Below, piece by piece: positions 1-7,211 of a DNA stretch of 64,000 nt. A program made the translations under genes and the position numbers. The first letter of the stretch is position 1. The number at the start of each line of letters is the position of its first letter. This DNA comes from Aldrovandia affinis (Eukaryota > Chordata > Actinopteri > Notacanthiformes > Halosauridae), in assembly GCA_029706075.1 (NCBI GenBank), contig JAINUG010000195.1, forward strand, positions 1,410,001 through 1,474,000, written 5' to 3'. Under the pieces are notes generated by a model. That model did not search any database. It worked only from the letters and a program-made list of their open reading frames with translations, and was not told the origin of the DNA.

Positions 1-7
1 ACAGCAG
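1..7 (+). CDS. CD200R-like copy 1: last 7 bases of the V-domain exon (partial)
   Basis: The window opens with ACAGCAG followed at once by a donor-like GTGAGACTTTTTCAC. In copy 2 the V exon ends GCCGCAG before GTGAGACACCTTTTCAC, so the exon end and the first ~20 intron bases match. I infer that the upstream signal and V exons of copy 1 lie just outside the window. The phase (one base left over) fits the C2 exon at 1063. Only a few bases support this, so it is a weak call. Confidence 0.4.
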
Positions 8-78
8 GTGAGACTTTTTCACTCTGCTTGGGCCCACACTTACGATCAAAGCAGCAGCGTCTAATACATTGATCTAAT

Positions 79-159
79 ACATGCCATTTAGCAGACGCTT
101 TTATCCAAAGCGACTTACAGTAGTGAATGCATACATTTTATGTATTAATGCAACCTACT
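79..159 (-). repeat. SINE 3' tail (L2-type tail), family IV
   Basis: Contains TTTAGCAGACGCTTTTATCC and AAAGCGACTTACAG, the reverse complement of the tail shared by many fish SINEs and L2-clade LINEs. It lies head to tail with the minisatellite that follows, and probably forms the remains of one minus-strand SINE with it. Confidence 0.7.
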
Positions 160-450
160 GAGACACACAGAACCACACTCTATCTACTGAGCCACACAGA
201 ACCACGCTCTACCTACTGAGCCACACAGAACCACGCTCTACCTACTGAGCCACACAGAACCACACTCTACCTACTGAGCCACACAGAACCACCCTCTACC
301 TACTGAGACACACAGAACCACGCTCTACCTACTGAGCCACACAGAACCACGCTCTACCTACTGAGCCACACAGAACCACGCTCTACCTACTGAGCCACAC
401 AGAACCACACTCTACCTACTGAGCCACACAGAACCACGCTCTACCTTCTG
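160..450. repeat. 29-bp minisatellite, about 10 units
   Basis: Units of 29 bases start at about 160, 189, 218, 247, 276, 305, 334, 363, 392 and 421. Each contains CTACTGAGCCACACAGAAC and then CACNCTCTAC. The unit is the reverse complement of the A-box end of the family IV SINE head seen at 12060-12111 (CTCTACCAACTGAGCCACAC), so the array looks like local amplification of a SINE promoter segment. Confidence 0.88.
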
Positions 451-761
451 CACCACAGAATCAGGTCTTTGTTTCTTTTTTCAGTTTTCCTGAGAAAAAT
501 ACAGTGAAGTATTTGTGAGACGTATGGGATATCGAATGGAATATTCTCAAAGATGGCATGCCCAGTCTTCTGTTAGGGTTATTTATTTATCTATTATTTT
601 ATCATAATGCATTGTGTTCTGTCATTTGTTCTCATTCAAAGAGAGTGCTCTGTATGTAAATTGTCAAAATTACACAAGGCTCACTGGTCGGGCTTCATAA
701 CCTTGTGGTACGATGAGCCTGATCAGGTTGATACTCTGGTGTGAGATAAGTCAGCCCAACT

Positions 762-1010
762 TCTGGGAATGTGCCTTGCTAACAAACCAAAGCTCAGTTG
801 TTACTTCCTCTGGTGAGTCATGATCTTGGGTAGGTAGGGCTGCAACTGGGGGCGGCGATTTAAACCGCAAAATTCTCTGCTGGTCATCCGTGAGCAGCTC
901 AACACTGGCTAAAACTTGTGAGAACTAATAAGATTGCAGTATTGTTAGCAGACACCAATCTCACAAACTGCAACTTCCCATTACAGACACTCTAGAGATA
1001 GAGCATCTGG
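762..1010. repeat. Dispersed repeat shared with 62105-62320
   Basis: Shares short blocks with 62105-62320 in the same order, including a TCA(G)TTACT segment, GAGCCATGA/GAGTCATGA, GGGGGCGGCGATT versus GAGGGTGGCGATT, and a TCACAAACTG to CTAGAGAT segment. It lies in the intron before the C2 exon of copy 1. I do not recognise the family; it is an old, degraded interspersed element. Confidence 0.5.
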
Positions 1011-1062
1011 GGTTGAAGCTAAATTACACAACAATAACCCCCTCCCCCTCCCCATTGCCCAG

Positions 1063-1341
1063 TCCCCCCACAGATATCCACCAGGTTGGTCTTCAGGGAC
1101 GGTAAGAGAGAGGCTGTGTGCTCAGCTGCAGGGGGCAAACCAGCTGCCTCCGTCTCATGGAGAAGCACGTGGAACTACAATGTGACTCTGAGCTCCACAC
1201 AGAACTCAGACGGCTCCTTCACCATGGAGAGCAGAATGATTCTGCCCGAGACGGTCTCTGCTGACAACCTGATTTGCATCGTTACTCACCTCAGCTGGAG
1301 GCGGGAGCACATTATGAGGGTTCCTCCAGCTCCAACATCAG
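1063..1341 (+). CDS. CD200R-like copy 1: Ig C2-type domain exon
   Basis: This 279-base exon encodes the membrane-proximal Ig C2 domain of a CD200 receptor-like protein. Conserved landmarks are REAVC (first Ig cysteine), [10 protein letters not shown] (matching the mammalian CD200R AGKPAA-ISW stretch) and the second cysteine in [10 protein letters not shown], close to mammalian TVTCHVSHLTG. The acceptor AG at 1061-1062 leaves two bases that complete a split codon, giving V-P-P-Q-I before the domain, comparable to V-T-P-E-V in mammals. The donor is G|GTACGT after 1341, phase 1, as usual for Ig exons. One sequon (NVT) is visible. Relative to copy 2 there are 10 base changes, 9 of them amino-acid changing, including I for S next to the second cysteine. 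The protein should bind a CD200-type ligand or a relative; which one cannot be read from sequence. Confidence 0.8.
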
Positions 1342-1639
1342 GTACGTATCAGGAAGCTTTATGAAAAAGTCAATTTGTCAAAATACATGACATATATTAC
1401 AAAAATAAATATTTTGTATTTCTTTATATCCAAAGATATGAGGCGATTCGTGCTTCTAGCCATGGAGGTAAATAACCGCAGGAACAGAGGTTACAGTCCA
1501 TTCAGTGTGAACATGAGTTTATAGACCATTGACCAGCTAGCATGGCACGCACAGGACTGCCAACTCTCACACCCTGTGCTTGAGACTCACGCAATCCACC
1601 CACTTCACATGCTCTCACACCACACCTGTAGTTTCTCAC

Positions 1640-2010
1640 ACATTTTAATCGAAACGTCCAAGCGTCCGGGATGTTGTGAACGCGTCCGTGGTAACATAAG
1701 TATTATACGGAATACAATGCTCAACGATGCCCTCCATTGTCTGTGTCTCGTTGCACACCAGCGACCCCCGCTGGTCAGCCGGGTGCCCACAGTGGGATAG
1801 AGCTGCACATGAAATGTCTTCCTCCAGCTCACGTCTGTGCAAACATAACATCGGGGTGGAAAGAAGCGCTGGCTGACATCACGCGTCTCAGAGGAGATTG
1901 AATGCTTTGCCATGCTCTCCTGAAATGACAGCGGCGGTTGCAGTGATCACAGTTTAATAGTACGATTGGGCATTCCAAATTGGGAGAAAAAGGGGGGGGG
2001 GGGGAAGCAT
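1640..2010 (+). repeat. Degraded SINE-like repeat, family VI (copy 1)
   Basis: The 3' end GACAGCGGCGGTTGCAGTGA followed by ATTGGGCATTCCAAATTGGG and AGAAAAAGGGG matches, in reverse complement, the element at 59030-59250. An allele of the same insertion is in copy 2 at about 10720-11085. It lies in the intron between the C2 and transmembrane exons. Confidence 0.55.
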
Positions 2011-2869
2011 ATAAAAATATATTTAAAAAAGTGTGTCAAGATTTAAATCTCTCTTCACATTCAAATGTTATCTCTCAGAGTTGGCATATGTATGTTATGT
2101 AGATATATAAATAATAGTAATCAAGGTGGAGATAAGAGAGAGCTCTCTAGTGGTAATGAGATAATGTGGTAAACCACCAATGAGCCCAAATATACAAATA
2201 TAAACAAGAATTGACACTGACACCAGGGGCGTGTCCAGGGAGAGGCCTTGGGGGGGCACCTGCCCCCACAGAAATTTGGTTGGCCACCCTACTTCATCTG
2301 GGTCTTGACAGGTTACTAGGTTGTCAATCACATCTTTTCAAATGTATTACATTTTGAATGTCCCCTCCCTGTGTGGTTCTGTGCCACTCTTGGGTCACCC
2401 CTGTTAAAGTGGTCTGGGCCCGTCAGTGACTGACACAGACCCACACACACTCAAATGGTGGTCACTGAAGCATTCATATGTTTAATGTTTTTAAGTATTT
2501 GTTGCATTTTACTATGGCAGGCTTGCTAACAAAAGGTGGAGTACAAACGAATCAAGGTAGCTAGCATCCACTGTACGAGTGCTATGCTAACTGTAAAAAC
2601 AAACCATACAGTTCACTTAATTCCCACAACGATTAATCTGACAAGAGCCTAATGTGACTATATTTCTGTAAGAATATAATCTGAAATGACAAACTGTAAT
2701 GTTTCCAAACACCTTCATATTGCGTCTGTGTTTGCATCAACTATTCTGCTTCACATAGCAGTGCTGTTTATGTCACTGACAACTGTAGCACATTCATTTT
2801 ATATTTCTTCATATTCGTTTCAGGGAACAGGCTTTGTTGCAAAGATTGCAGGGTTGATATATATATATA

Positions 2870-3082
2870 TATAAACTCAAAAGCAAGTGGATGCCCTGTG
2901 CACAGCTCTGTCAGTCCTTGGTGCAGGTGATGGCAGGAAAAACTAGATAAAAATACAAGATTCACCGCGACACAAGGCTGAAAAATTACTTATACTTTAT
3001 TAAGCTAAAAACAAACAAACGTTCGTTTTTAGTTTAATAAAGTATAAGTAATTTTTCAGCCTTGTGTCATGGTGAATCTTGT

Positions 3083-3115
<33 letters not shown>
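2870..3115. mobile_element. Copy-1-specific insertion with a fold-back hairpin
   Basis: Copy 2 goes straight from a TA run (about 11935) into the SINE tail. Copy 1 has about 230 extra bases between two TA runs. Inside, 2946-3014 and 3020-3088 are inverted: AAAAATACAAGATTCACC on one side and GGTGAATCTTGTATTTTT on the other, with a loop near ACAAACAAACGTTC. The arms match over roughly 65 bases with a few mismatches. It could be a small TA-targeted fold-back element or a template-switch product at the microsatellite. Confidence 0.7.
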
Positions 3116-3118
<3 letters not shown>

Positions 3119-3124
<6 letters not shown>

Positions 3125-3275
3125 ATTTACCAGACGCTTTTATCCAAAGCGACTTACAGTAGTGAATGCATATATTTTTATATTTTTCAGTATATGTGGT
3201 CCCAGTGGGAATTGAACCCACAACCTAAGCGTTGCCAACGCCGTGCTCTACCAACTGAGTCACACAGAACCGGGT
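3119..3275 (-). mobile_element. tRNA-derived SINE, family IV (copy 1)
   Basis: Minus-strand SINE. The tail GCCATTTACCAGACGCTTTT comes first on the + strand, then a tRNA-like head whose reverse complement has an A box (TGGCTCAGTTGGTAGAGC type) and a B box (GGTTCAATTCC). The same insertion is at 11955-12111, so it predates the duplication. Confidence 0.82.
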
Positions 3276-3360
3276 TAAAACTGACCACAAGCCAAAATGT
3301 TGGTGAACACGGACACTAAAGTGACTCTCACTGAAATATCTTCTTTTTTTTTTTACCCAG

Positions 3361-3469
3361 CAGCCATCTCTACCTTGCAGTACAGCATCCTGTCTATCTG
3401 CTCTGTCATTTTGCTGTCTGGATTCCTGGCTGCATGCCTCATCGTGAGGACGTCAGTTCGGAGGTGGAG
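3361..3469 (+). CDS. CD200R-like copy 1: transmembrane exon
   Basis: In the phase left by the C2 exon this reads A-A-I-S-T-L-Q-Y followed by an uncharged helix of about 23 residues ([21 protein letters not shown]), then RTSVRRW, a basic stop-transfer segment. It follows a T-rich tract and a NAGNAG acceptor (CAGCAG), so the exon may start at 3361 or 3364, adding or dropping one alanine. The donor is AG|GTAGGA after 3469, phase 2; if it were not used, TAG at 3471 would end the protein. No lysine or arginine sits inside the helix, so it does not look like a DAP12-coupled activating receptor. An alternative donor, GTGAGG at 3444, is strong and cannot be excluded. Confidence 0.7.
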
Positions 3470-3613
3470 GTAGGAGGCGTAATATTATTCCTAGTGGTGC
3501 AGCGGCCCCCATCTATCAGCCAGGGTGGTGTGACTAGGGAGAGATTTGTATCAGGAAACCCCCGTGGCCTTGTTACGAGGTCACACCTTCTAGCGATGAT
3601 GTAATGTGTGACA

Positions 3614-3829
3614 GTGTGGTGTAATGGTTAGGGAGCTGGGCTTGTAACGTTAAGGTTGCAGGTTCAATCCCCAGGTGGGACACTGCCGTTGTACCCTTGA
3701 GCAAGGTACTTAACCTGAATTGCTTCAGTTAATATCCAGCTGTATAAATGTATTGTAAAGAAATGTAAACTGTAAGTCGCTCTGGATAAGAGCGTCTGCT
3801 AAATGCCTGTAATGTAATGTAATGTCGCT
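3614..3829 (+). mobile_element. tRNA-derived SINE with UnaSINE1-like body (copy 1)
   Basis: The head has TGGTGTAATGGTTAGGGAGC and B box GGTTCAATCCC. The body runs through ACACTGCCGTTGTACCCTTG, and the tail has GGATAAGAGCGTCTGCTAAA followed by TGTAATGTAATGTAATG. A tail of this kind ending in TGTAA repeats is the hallmark of eel UnaSINE1/UnaL2. The family name is from memory; a repeat-library search would settle it. Confidence 0.82.
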
Positions 3830-4027
3830 ACGCCGGGGATGGGAGAACCGGCTGGCTTTGGTCCCCATGGTCTGACAAGTAAGCTCTTAATAAATAACAC
3901 CGCAACACCAAGAAAAAGTGATTCTACTTTCAGCTATTATGAAAATTAATTATATGTATTTCAAACCTAAGCCTTTTTTTTTACCCTTACCTAAACAAAA
4001 ATGATCTTGTCTCTTCTGTTTCCATAG

Positions 4028-4067
4028 CAACAAAGTCCGGAGGCCCATCTGTCATGTCTACAGATGA
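4028..4067 (+). CDS. CD200R-like copy 1: short cytoplasmic terminal exon
   Basis: After acceptor CCATAG the phase-2 reading gives S-N-K-V-R-R-P-I-C-H-V-Y-R and a TGA at 4065-4067. This makes a very short basic tail without an NPxY or ITIM motif, unlike the long tail of mammalian CD200R1. The other two frames of the same exon are also open; one gives about 28 further residues ending at TGA 4114-4116. If an unseen exon changes the phase, the tail would differ. The splice site is convincing; the reading frame is less so. Confidence 0.5.
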
Positions 4068-4347
4068 GACCAGGGTGGACCCCCTGACCCCCCCTCACCA
4101 CTGCTCCTTGTCCTGACACAGGCTACGGTCAGCAGAGGGTTGAGCAATACTGCGGAAAAGAAAAAAATTCTACAGTGGACAAGAACAAGGAATATGGACT
4201 CCTGACAGATTCGACTATGACAGTTCCTAATTTGTGTTCTCTATTGTTAACCCTTAATCTGCTTAATCTAAGCAAATCACATTTTTGTTTCTGTATTAGA
4301 TAGCTAGCTAGCATGTCCTGGTTCCAGCACAATTTAATTTTAAGTAT

Positions 4348-4490
4348 GTGGCTCAGTAGGTAGAGCACGGCGCTGGCAATGCTTAGGTTGTGGGTTTGAT
4401 TCCCATTGGGACCACATATACTGAAAAATGTATGCATTCACTACTGTAAGTCTCTTTGGATAAAAGCATCTGCTAAATGGCATATATTAA
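4348..4490 (+). mobile_element. tRNA-derived SINE, family IV (copy 1, 3' of the gene)
   Basis: A box GTGGCTCAGTAGGTAGAGCA, B box GGGTTTGATTCC, tail TTTGGATAAAAGCATCTGCT. It lies downstream of the stop at 4067 and before an AATAAA at 4533, so it could be part of the 3' UTR of copy 1. Its counterpart is at 13198-13340. Confidence 0.82.
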
Positions 4491-4532
4491 GTTTCATGTA
4501 GTTGGTTGATGGCTTTATCAGCTAAGTATGTT

Positions 4533-4538
4533 AATAAA
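4533..4538 (+). promoter_or_regulatory. Possible polyadenylation signal for CD200R-like copy 1
   Basis: AATAAA about 470 bases after the stop codon, kept in copy 2 at 13383-13388. It is a common hexamer in AT-rich DNA, so position and conservation give only weak support. Confidence 0.3.
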
Positions 4539-4790
4539 GACAACCCAAAATCTGTTACAAAGATTATTCAATCAAACAAACAGAAAATGTCGGAGGTGGC
4601 CAAGTGTAAGCTCATTTGTGTAGGAGGAGATGGTGAGACCGCCATATTTTCCTCCCGGTTAGGGGGTGTTTGCCATCGCGCCACATCACGTTGTCTGTAC
4701 GTATTACACCTGTGCCGCACATCGCAATTCTGAACCTTTTATGACCAGCACAGTGCTATGCTGACCTGTGTATCACATTCCTTTTCTATA

Positions 4791-5037
4791 ATTTTTGTTT
4801 CTGATTTTTATCCCATTTTGGTAGCCAATCAGACCTGCTAATTTTATGTCAATCCCCCCTAGTAATGTGAGTTCGCTGCCGTAGTCCTGCGACCGGTAGC
4901 GACATGCGACCTGACGCCTCTTCCGAGACGGCACTCGCCCAAGTGTCAACCGTAACCCGGTACTGCAGGGCCACTCTTATGCGCAGCGAAACTCATGTCA
5001 GCTTCCCTCCCCCTCCCTGGGGCGGACAGCCAGAGCC
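4791..5037 (-). mobile_element. SINE of the shared-body superfamily (head type I lost), copy 1
   Basis: Reverse orientation: tail TTTTGGTAGCCAATCAGA, body CCGTAGTCCTGCGACCGGTA and CCTGGGGCGGACAGCCAGAG. The tRNA-like head present in the copy 2 version (13928-14010) is missing here because a Tc1-like element begins at 5040. Confidence 0.78.
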
Positions 5038-5039
5038 TA

Positions 5040-5575
5040 CACTATATATCCAAAAGTCAGTGGACACCCTACTAATTATACAGGTGTTTCAGCCACACCC
5101 ATTGCCAACAGGTGCATAAAATCCAGCACATAGCCATGCAATTTCCACAGACAAACATTTCGAATTCAGAATGGTTTGTAAAGAGCTCAGTGACTTTAAA
5201 TGCGGCACTGTCATAGGATGCCACCTTTGCCACAAGTCAGTTTGTGACATATCTGCCCTACTAGATGTGCCCCTGCACAGAGCCCTGACCTCAACCCCAT
5301 TGAACACCTTTGGGAGGAATTAGAATGCCGATTGCAAGCCAGGCCTTCTCGTCCAACATCAGTGCCTGACCTCACAGATGCTCTTTTGGCTGAATGGGCA
5401 CAAATTCCCACAGACACACTCCAAAATCTTGTGGAAAGCCTTCCCAGAAGAGTGGCAGCTGTCATAGCCGCAAAGGGGGGTCTAACTCCATATTAATACC
5501 CATGATTTTAGAATGGGATGTCCAACAAGCTCATATAGGTGTGATGGTCAGGTGTCCACTGACTTTTGTGTAGTG
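5040..5575 (+). mobile_element. Internally deleted Tc1-like DNA transposon
   Basis: The left end CACTATATATCCAAAAGTCA and the right end (reverse complement CACTACACAAAAGTCAGTGG) form imperfect terminal inverted repeats, with TA just left of the element. At 536 bases it is about a third of full length. It holds only the two ends of a transposase gene (5171-5496). It interrupts the SINE body in copy 1 and sits exactly at the end of the duplicated block. Confidence 0.85.
5171..5496 (+). pseudogene. Tc1-like transposase remnant (N- and C-terminal ends fused by deletion)
   Basis: ATG at 5171 begins the typical N-terminal paired-like DNA-binding segment (KELSDFKCGTVIG, then SVCDISALLDVP). Near 5275 the sequence jumps to the C-terminal catalytic part, PDLNPIEHLWEELE (holding the last acidic catalytic residue), and runs to AKGGLTPY and TAA at 5494-5496. 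Everything between, including the first two catalytic aspartates, is gone and the two parts are out of frame. It cannot make a transposase. Confidence 0.85.
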
Positions 5576-5577
5576 TG

Positions 5578-6326
5578 GATCGAGGGTGGAAGAGCCACAT
5601 GCAGATTTCACGAATATCTAAAAGCTGACCACGAGTGATCAGCCACTAAGTCTGTGAACAGATTAGGGAGCAGGGGAAAAAATGGAAAGGCAAATAAAAG
5701 AAAACTCTGGGCACAAAAAGTCCACGGAAAATAAATCAACAGAAAACAACCCAATAAGGGCAAGAACTCTTCAACGAAGGGGTAAGAAACTAAAATGACT
5801 TGAGACTTTAGCTCTGGGAATTTTTTGCCCAATAAACAAAGATTGAAACTCGAAGGAAACACCACCAAAGTGGCGAGCATAAAACCTCTAGTTAGGATAG
5901 GATAATTCCTCCTAAAAAGACAACCACAGAGTGGTAACACTAAACCTTTAAATGAGATAATTAGAAGAACCTTCTTTCTTTAACCGAGAGACCACAGGGT
6001 GGAAAACTAATACCTTAGTTCGTAGTACCGGCTAGAGCATAACAATGGTTTACACAGAAGCGTTTGTATGAGGGAAACACAGACCTTAAATACGAGGCGG
6101 AATTAACACTGATAACCCTCAGCTGAATGTGATAGGAAAACTCACCGACAAAAGACCATATAAGGATGGCGAAAATGACAATGATTCCTCATGCAAAATG
6201 AGAGAAAACAGACCATCACATGATCAAGCGCCCTCCAGCGGCCGAACAAGTTAAAACCGTGACATTTTGGCCATAAAGTGTATGACATGCTGGTACATGA
6301 GGGGCCAGTATCATACTACGCATTAA
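5578..6326. other. Spacer with no recognisable gene
   Basis: Between the Tc1-like remnant and the LINE fragment. Moderately A-rich, with no splice-supported exon or repeat I recognise. A 110-codon open frame on the minus strand (5608-5940) has no family motif. Confidence 0.5.
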
Positions 6327-6329
6327 CAG

Positions 6330-6995
6330 GTTAGGCAACTGAAGAACCAGTGGTGGACAAGGAAGGCTCTGGAGATCCAGCAGCCTGCTGACTGTGGGGA
6401 TACCAGAGGTTTCTTCGATGCCACAAGAGCGGTATACGGCCCCAGCCACCGTTGCCTAGCCCCCCTTCGCTCCAAAGATGGGCTAATGCTGCTGAAAGAT
6501 AATGAGTCAATGGCAAACAGATGGAAAGAGCATTATAAGGAGCTACTGAACAGGGACACCACTCCTGAGATGGAGGCCCTTGACCAACTCCCTCAACAAC
6601 CCATCAATGAGAATATGGGAGCACCACCCAGTCGGAACGAGGTGCAGGATGCTATAAGGAAGATGAAGAACAACAAGGCCGCTGGACCTGATGGCATTCC
6701 AGCTGAAATCCTGAAAGATGGTGGGCCAGATCTCCTTAGCCACATCCATGCCCTGCTCCTCAAAATATGGGAAAAGGAGGAAATCCCTGCACAACTTAGG
6801 GATGCCCTAATTGTCTCGATCTTTAAGAAGGGAGACAAGGCAGACTGCGGAAATTACCTTGGCATTTCCCTCCTGTCCACCACTGGGAAAACTCTTGCTC
6901 GGGTTTTGGCTAATAGACTCCTCCCCCTGTCAGAAAACATTCTCCCTGAGTCTCAGAGTGGATTTGACGCAAAGGATGCGGTCATGCAGTCATGA
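6330..6995 (+). pseudogene. Non-LTR retrotransposon (LINE) reverse transcriptase fragment
   Basis: An open frame of 222 codons, bounded upstream by TAA at 6327. It begins with a segment reading WWTRKALEIQ and later MANRWKEHYKELLNRD, typical of the stretch before the reverse transcriptase. It continues into the first RT blocks: NKAAGPDGIPAEILK, then FKKGDKADCGNYLGISLLST and the K/R-rich helix up to LPESQSGF. Sequence homology stops about 6965, so the catalytic YADD block and the rest are missing. It lies just upstream of the copy 2 first exon, and may be part of a two-ended deletion relic. The clade (I/Nimb-like or another) is not settled. Confidence 0.85.
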
Positions 6996-7062
6996 CGCAA
7001 AGGAACTGAATGCTCAATATGCTTCCTTCCTGTAGCCAACCTGTAGGTGTGATACGTTGTGA

Positions 7063-7072
7063 AGAGGAAGTG
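7063..7072 (+). promoter_or_regulatory. PU.1/ETS-like motif upstream of CD200R-like copy 2
   Basis: AGAGGAAGTG lies 79-88 bases before the start codon at 7151. This is close to the classical PU.1 core found in TATA-less myeloid promoters. I see no TATA box at a usual distance. CD200 receptors are myeloid genes in mammals, so the motif fits, but a 10-base match can arise by chance. Confidence 0.35.
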
Positions 7073-7150
7073 TCTTTTGGGTTCTTGATCATTTCAGATT
7101 TTGTGTTTTTCTTCATCAATATTTTTTAGACAAGCTTGTGTCCAGTTAAA

Positions 7151-7211
7151 ATGGTTTTGAAAAGAGATACTTTTATTTTAATCTCATTATTGATTCTGCT
7201 CTTGGTTGAAG
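7151..7211 (+). CDS. CD200R-like copy 2, exon 1: signal peptide
   Basis: ATG GTT TTG AAA starts 20 full codons: M-V-L-K-R-D-T-F, then a strongly hydrophobic run [11 protein letters not shown], ending in E plus one base before donor GGTAAGTC. This is a typical signal-peptide exon of an Ig receptor (phase 1). The first ATG in a reasonable context was chosen; no in-frame upstream ATG is seen nearby. Confidence 0.8.

Larger units (their letters stand above)
1061..5037 (+). repeat. Segmental duplication, copy A (paired with 10135-13927)
   Basis: Nearly base-for-base the same as 10135-13927: same C2, transmembrane and tail exons, same introns, and the same SINE insertions at the same places. It starts abruptly at the acceptor of the C2 exon and ends where a Tc1-like element begins in this copy. 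The offset shifts from 9074 to about 8850 because of a roughly 230-base insertion near 2870-3115 present only here and smaller indels. The shared SINEs show that they inserted before the duplication or before later homogenisation. Confidence 0.92.

Noticed and set aside
160..450. Regular 29-bp repeats that could recall a CRISPR array
   Set aside because: Units are contiguous without unique spacers and derive from a SINE head; the genome is a vertebrate. The 34664-34990 array is rejected for the same reason.
4348..4420. tRNA-like sequence with A and B boxes
   Set aside because: It continues into the SINE body and tail and exists in several copies; not a functional tRNA gene. The heads at 13928-14010, 37892 and 43587 were rejected likewise.
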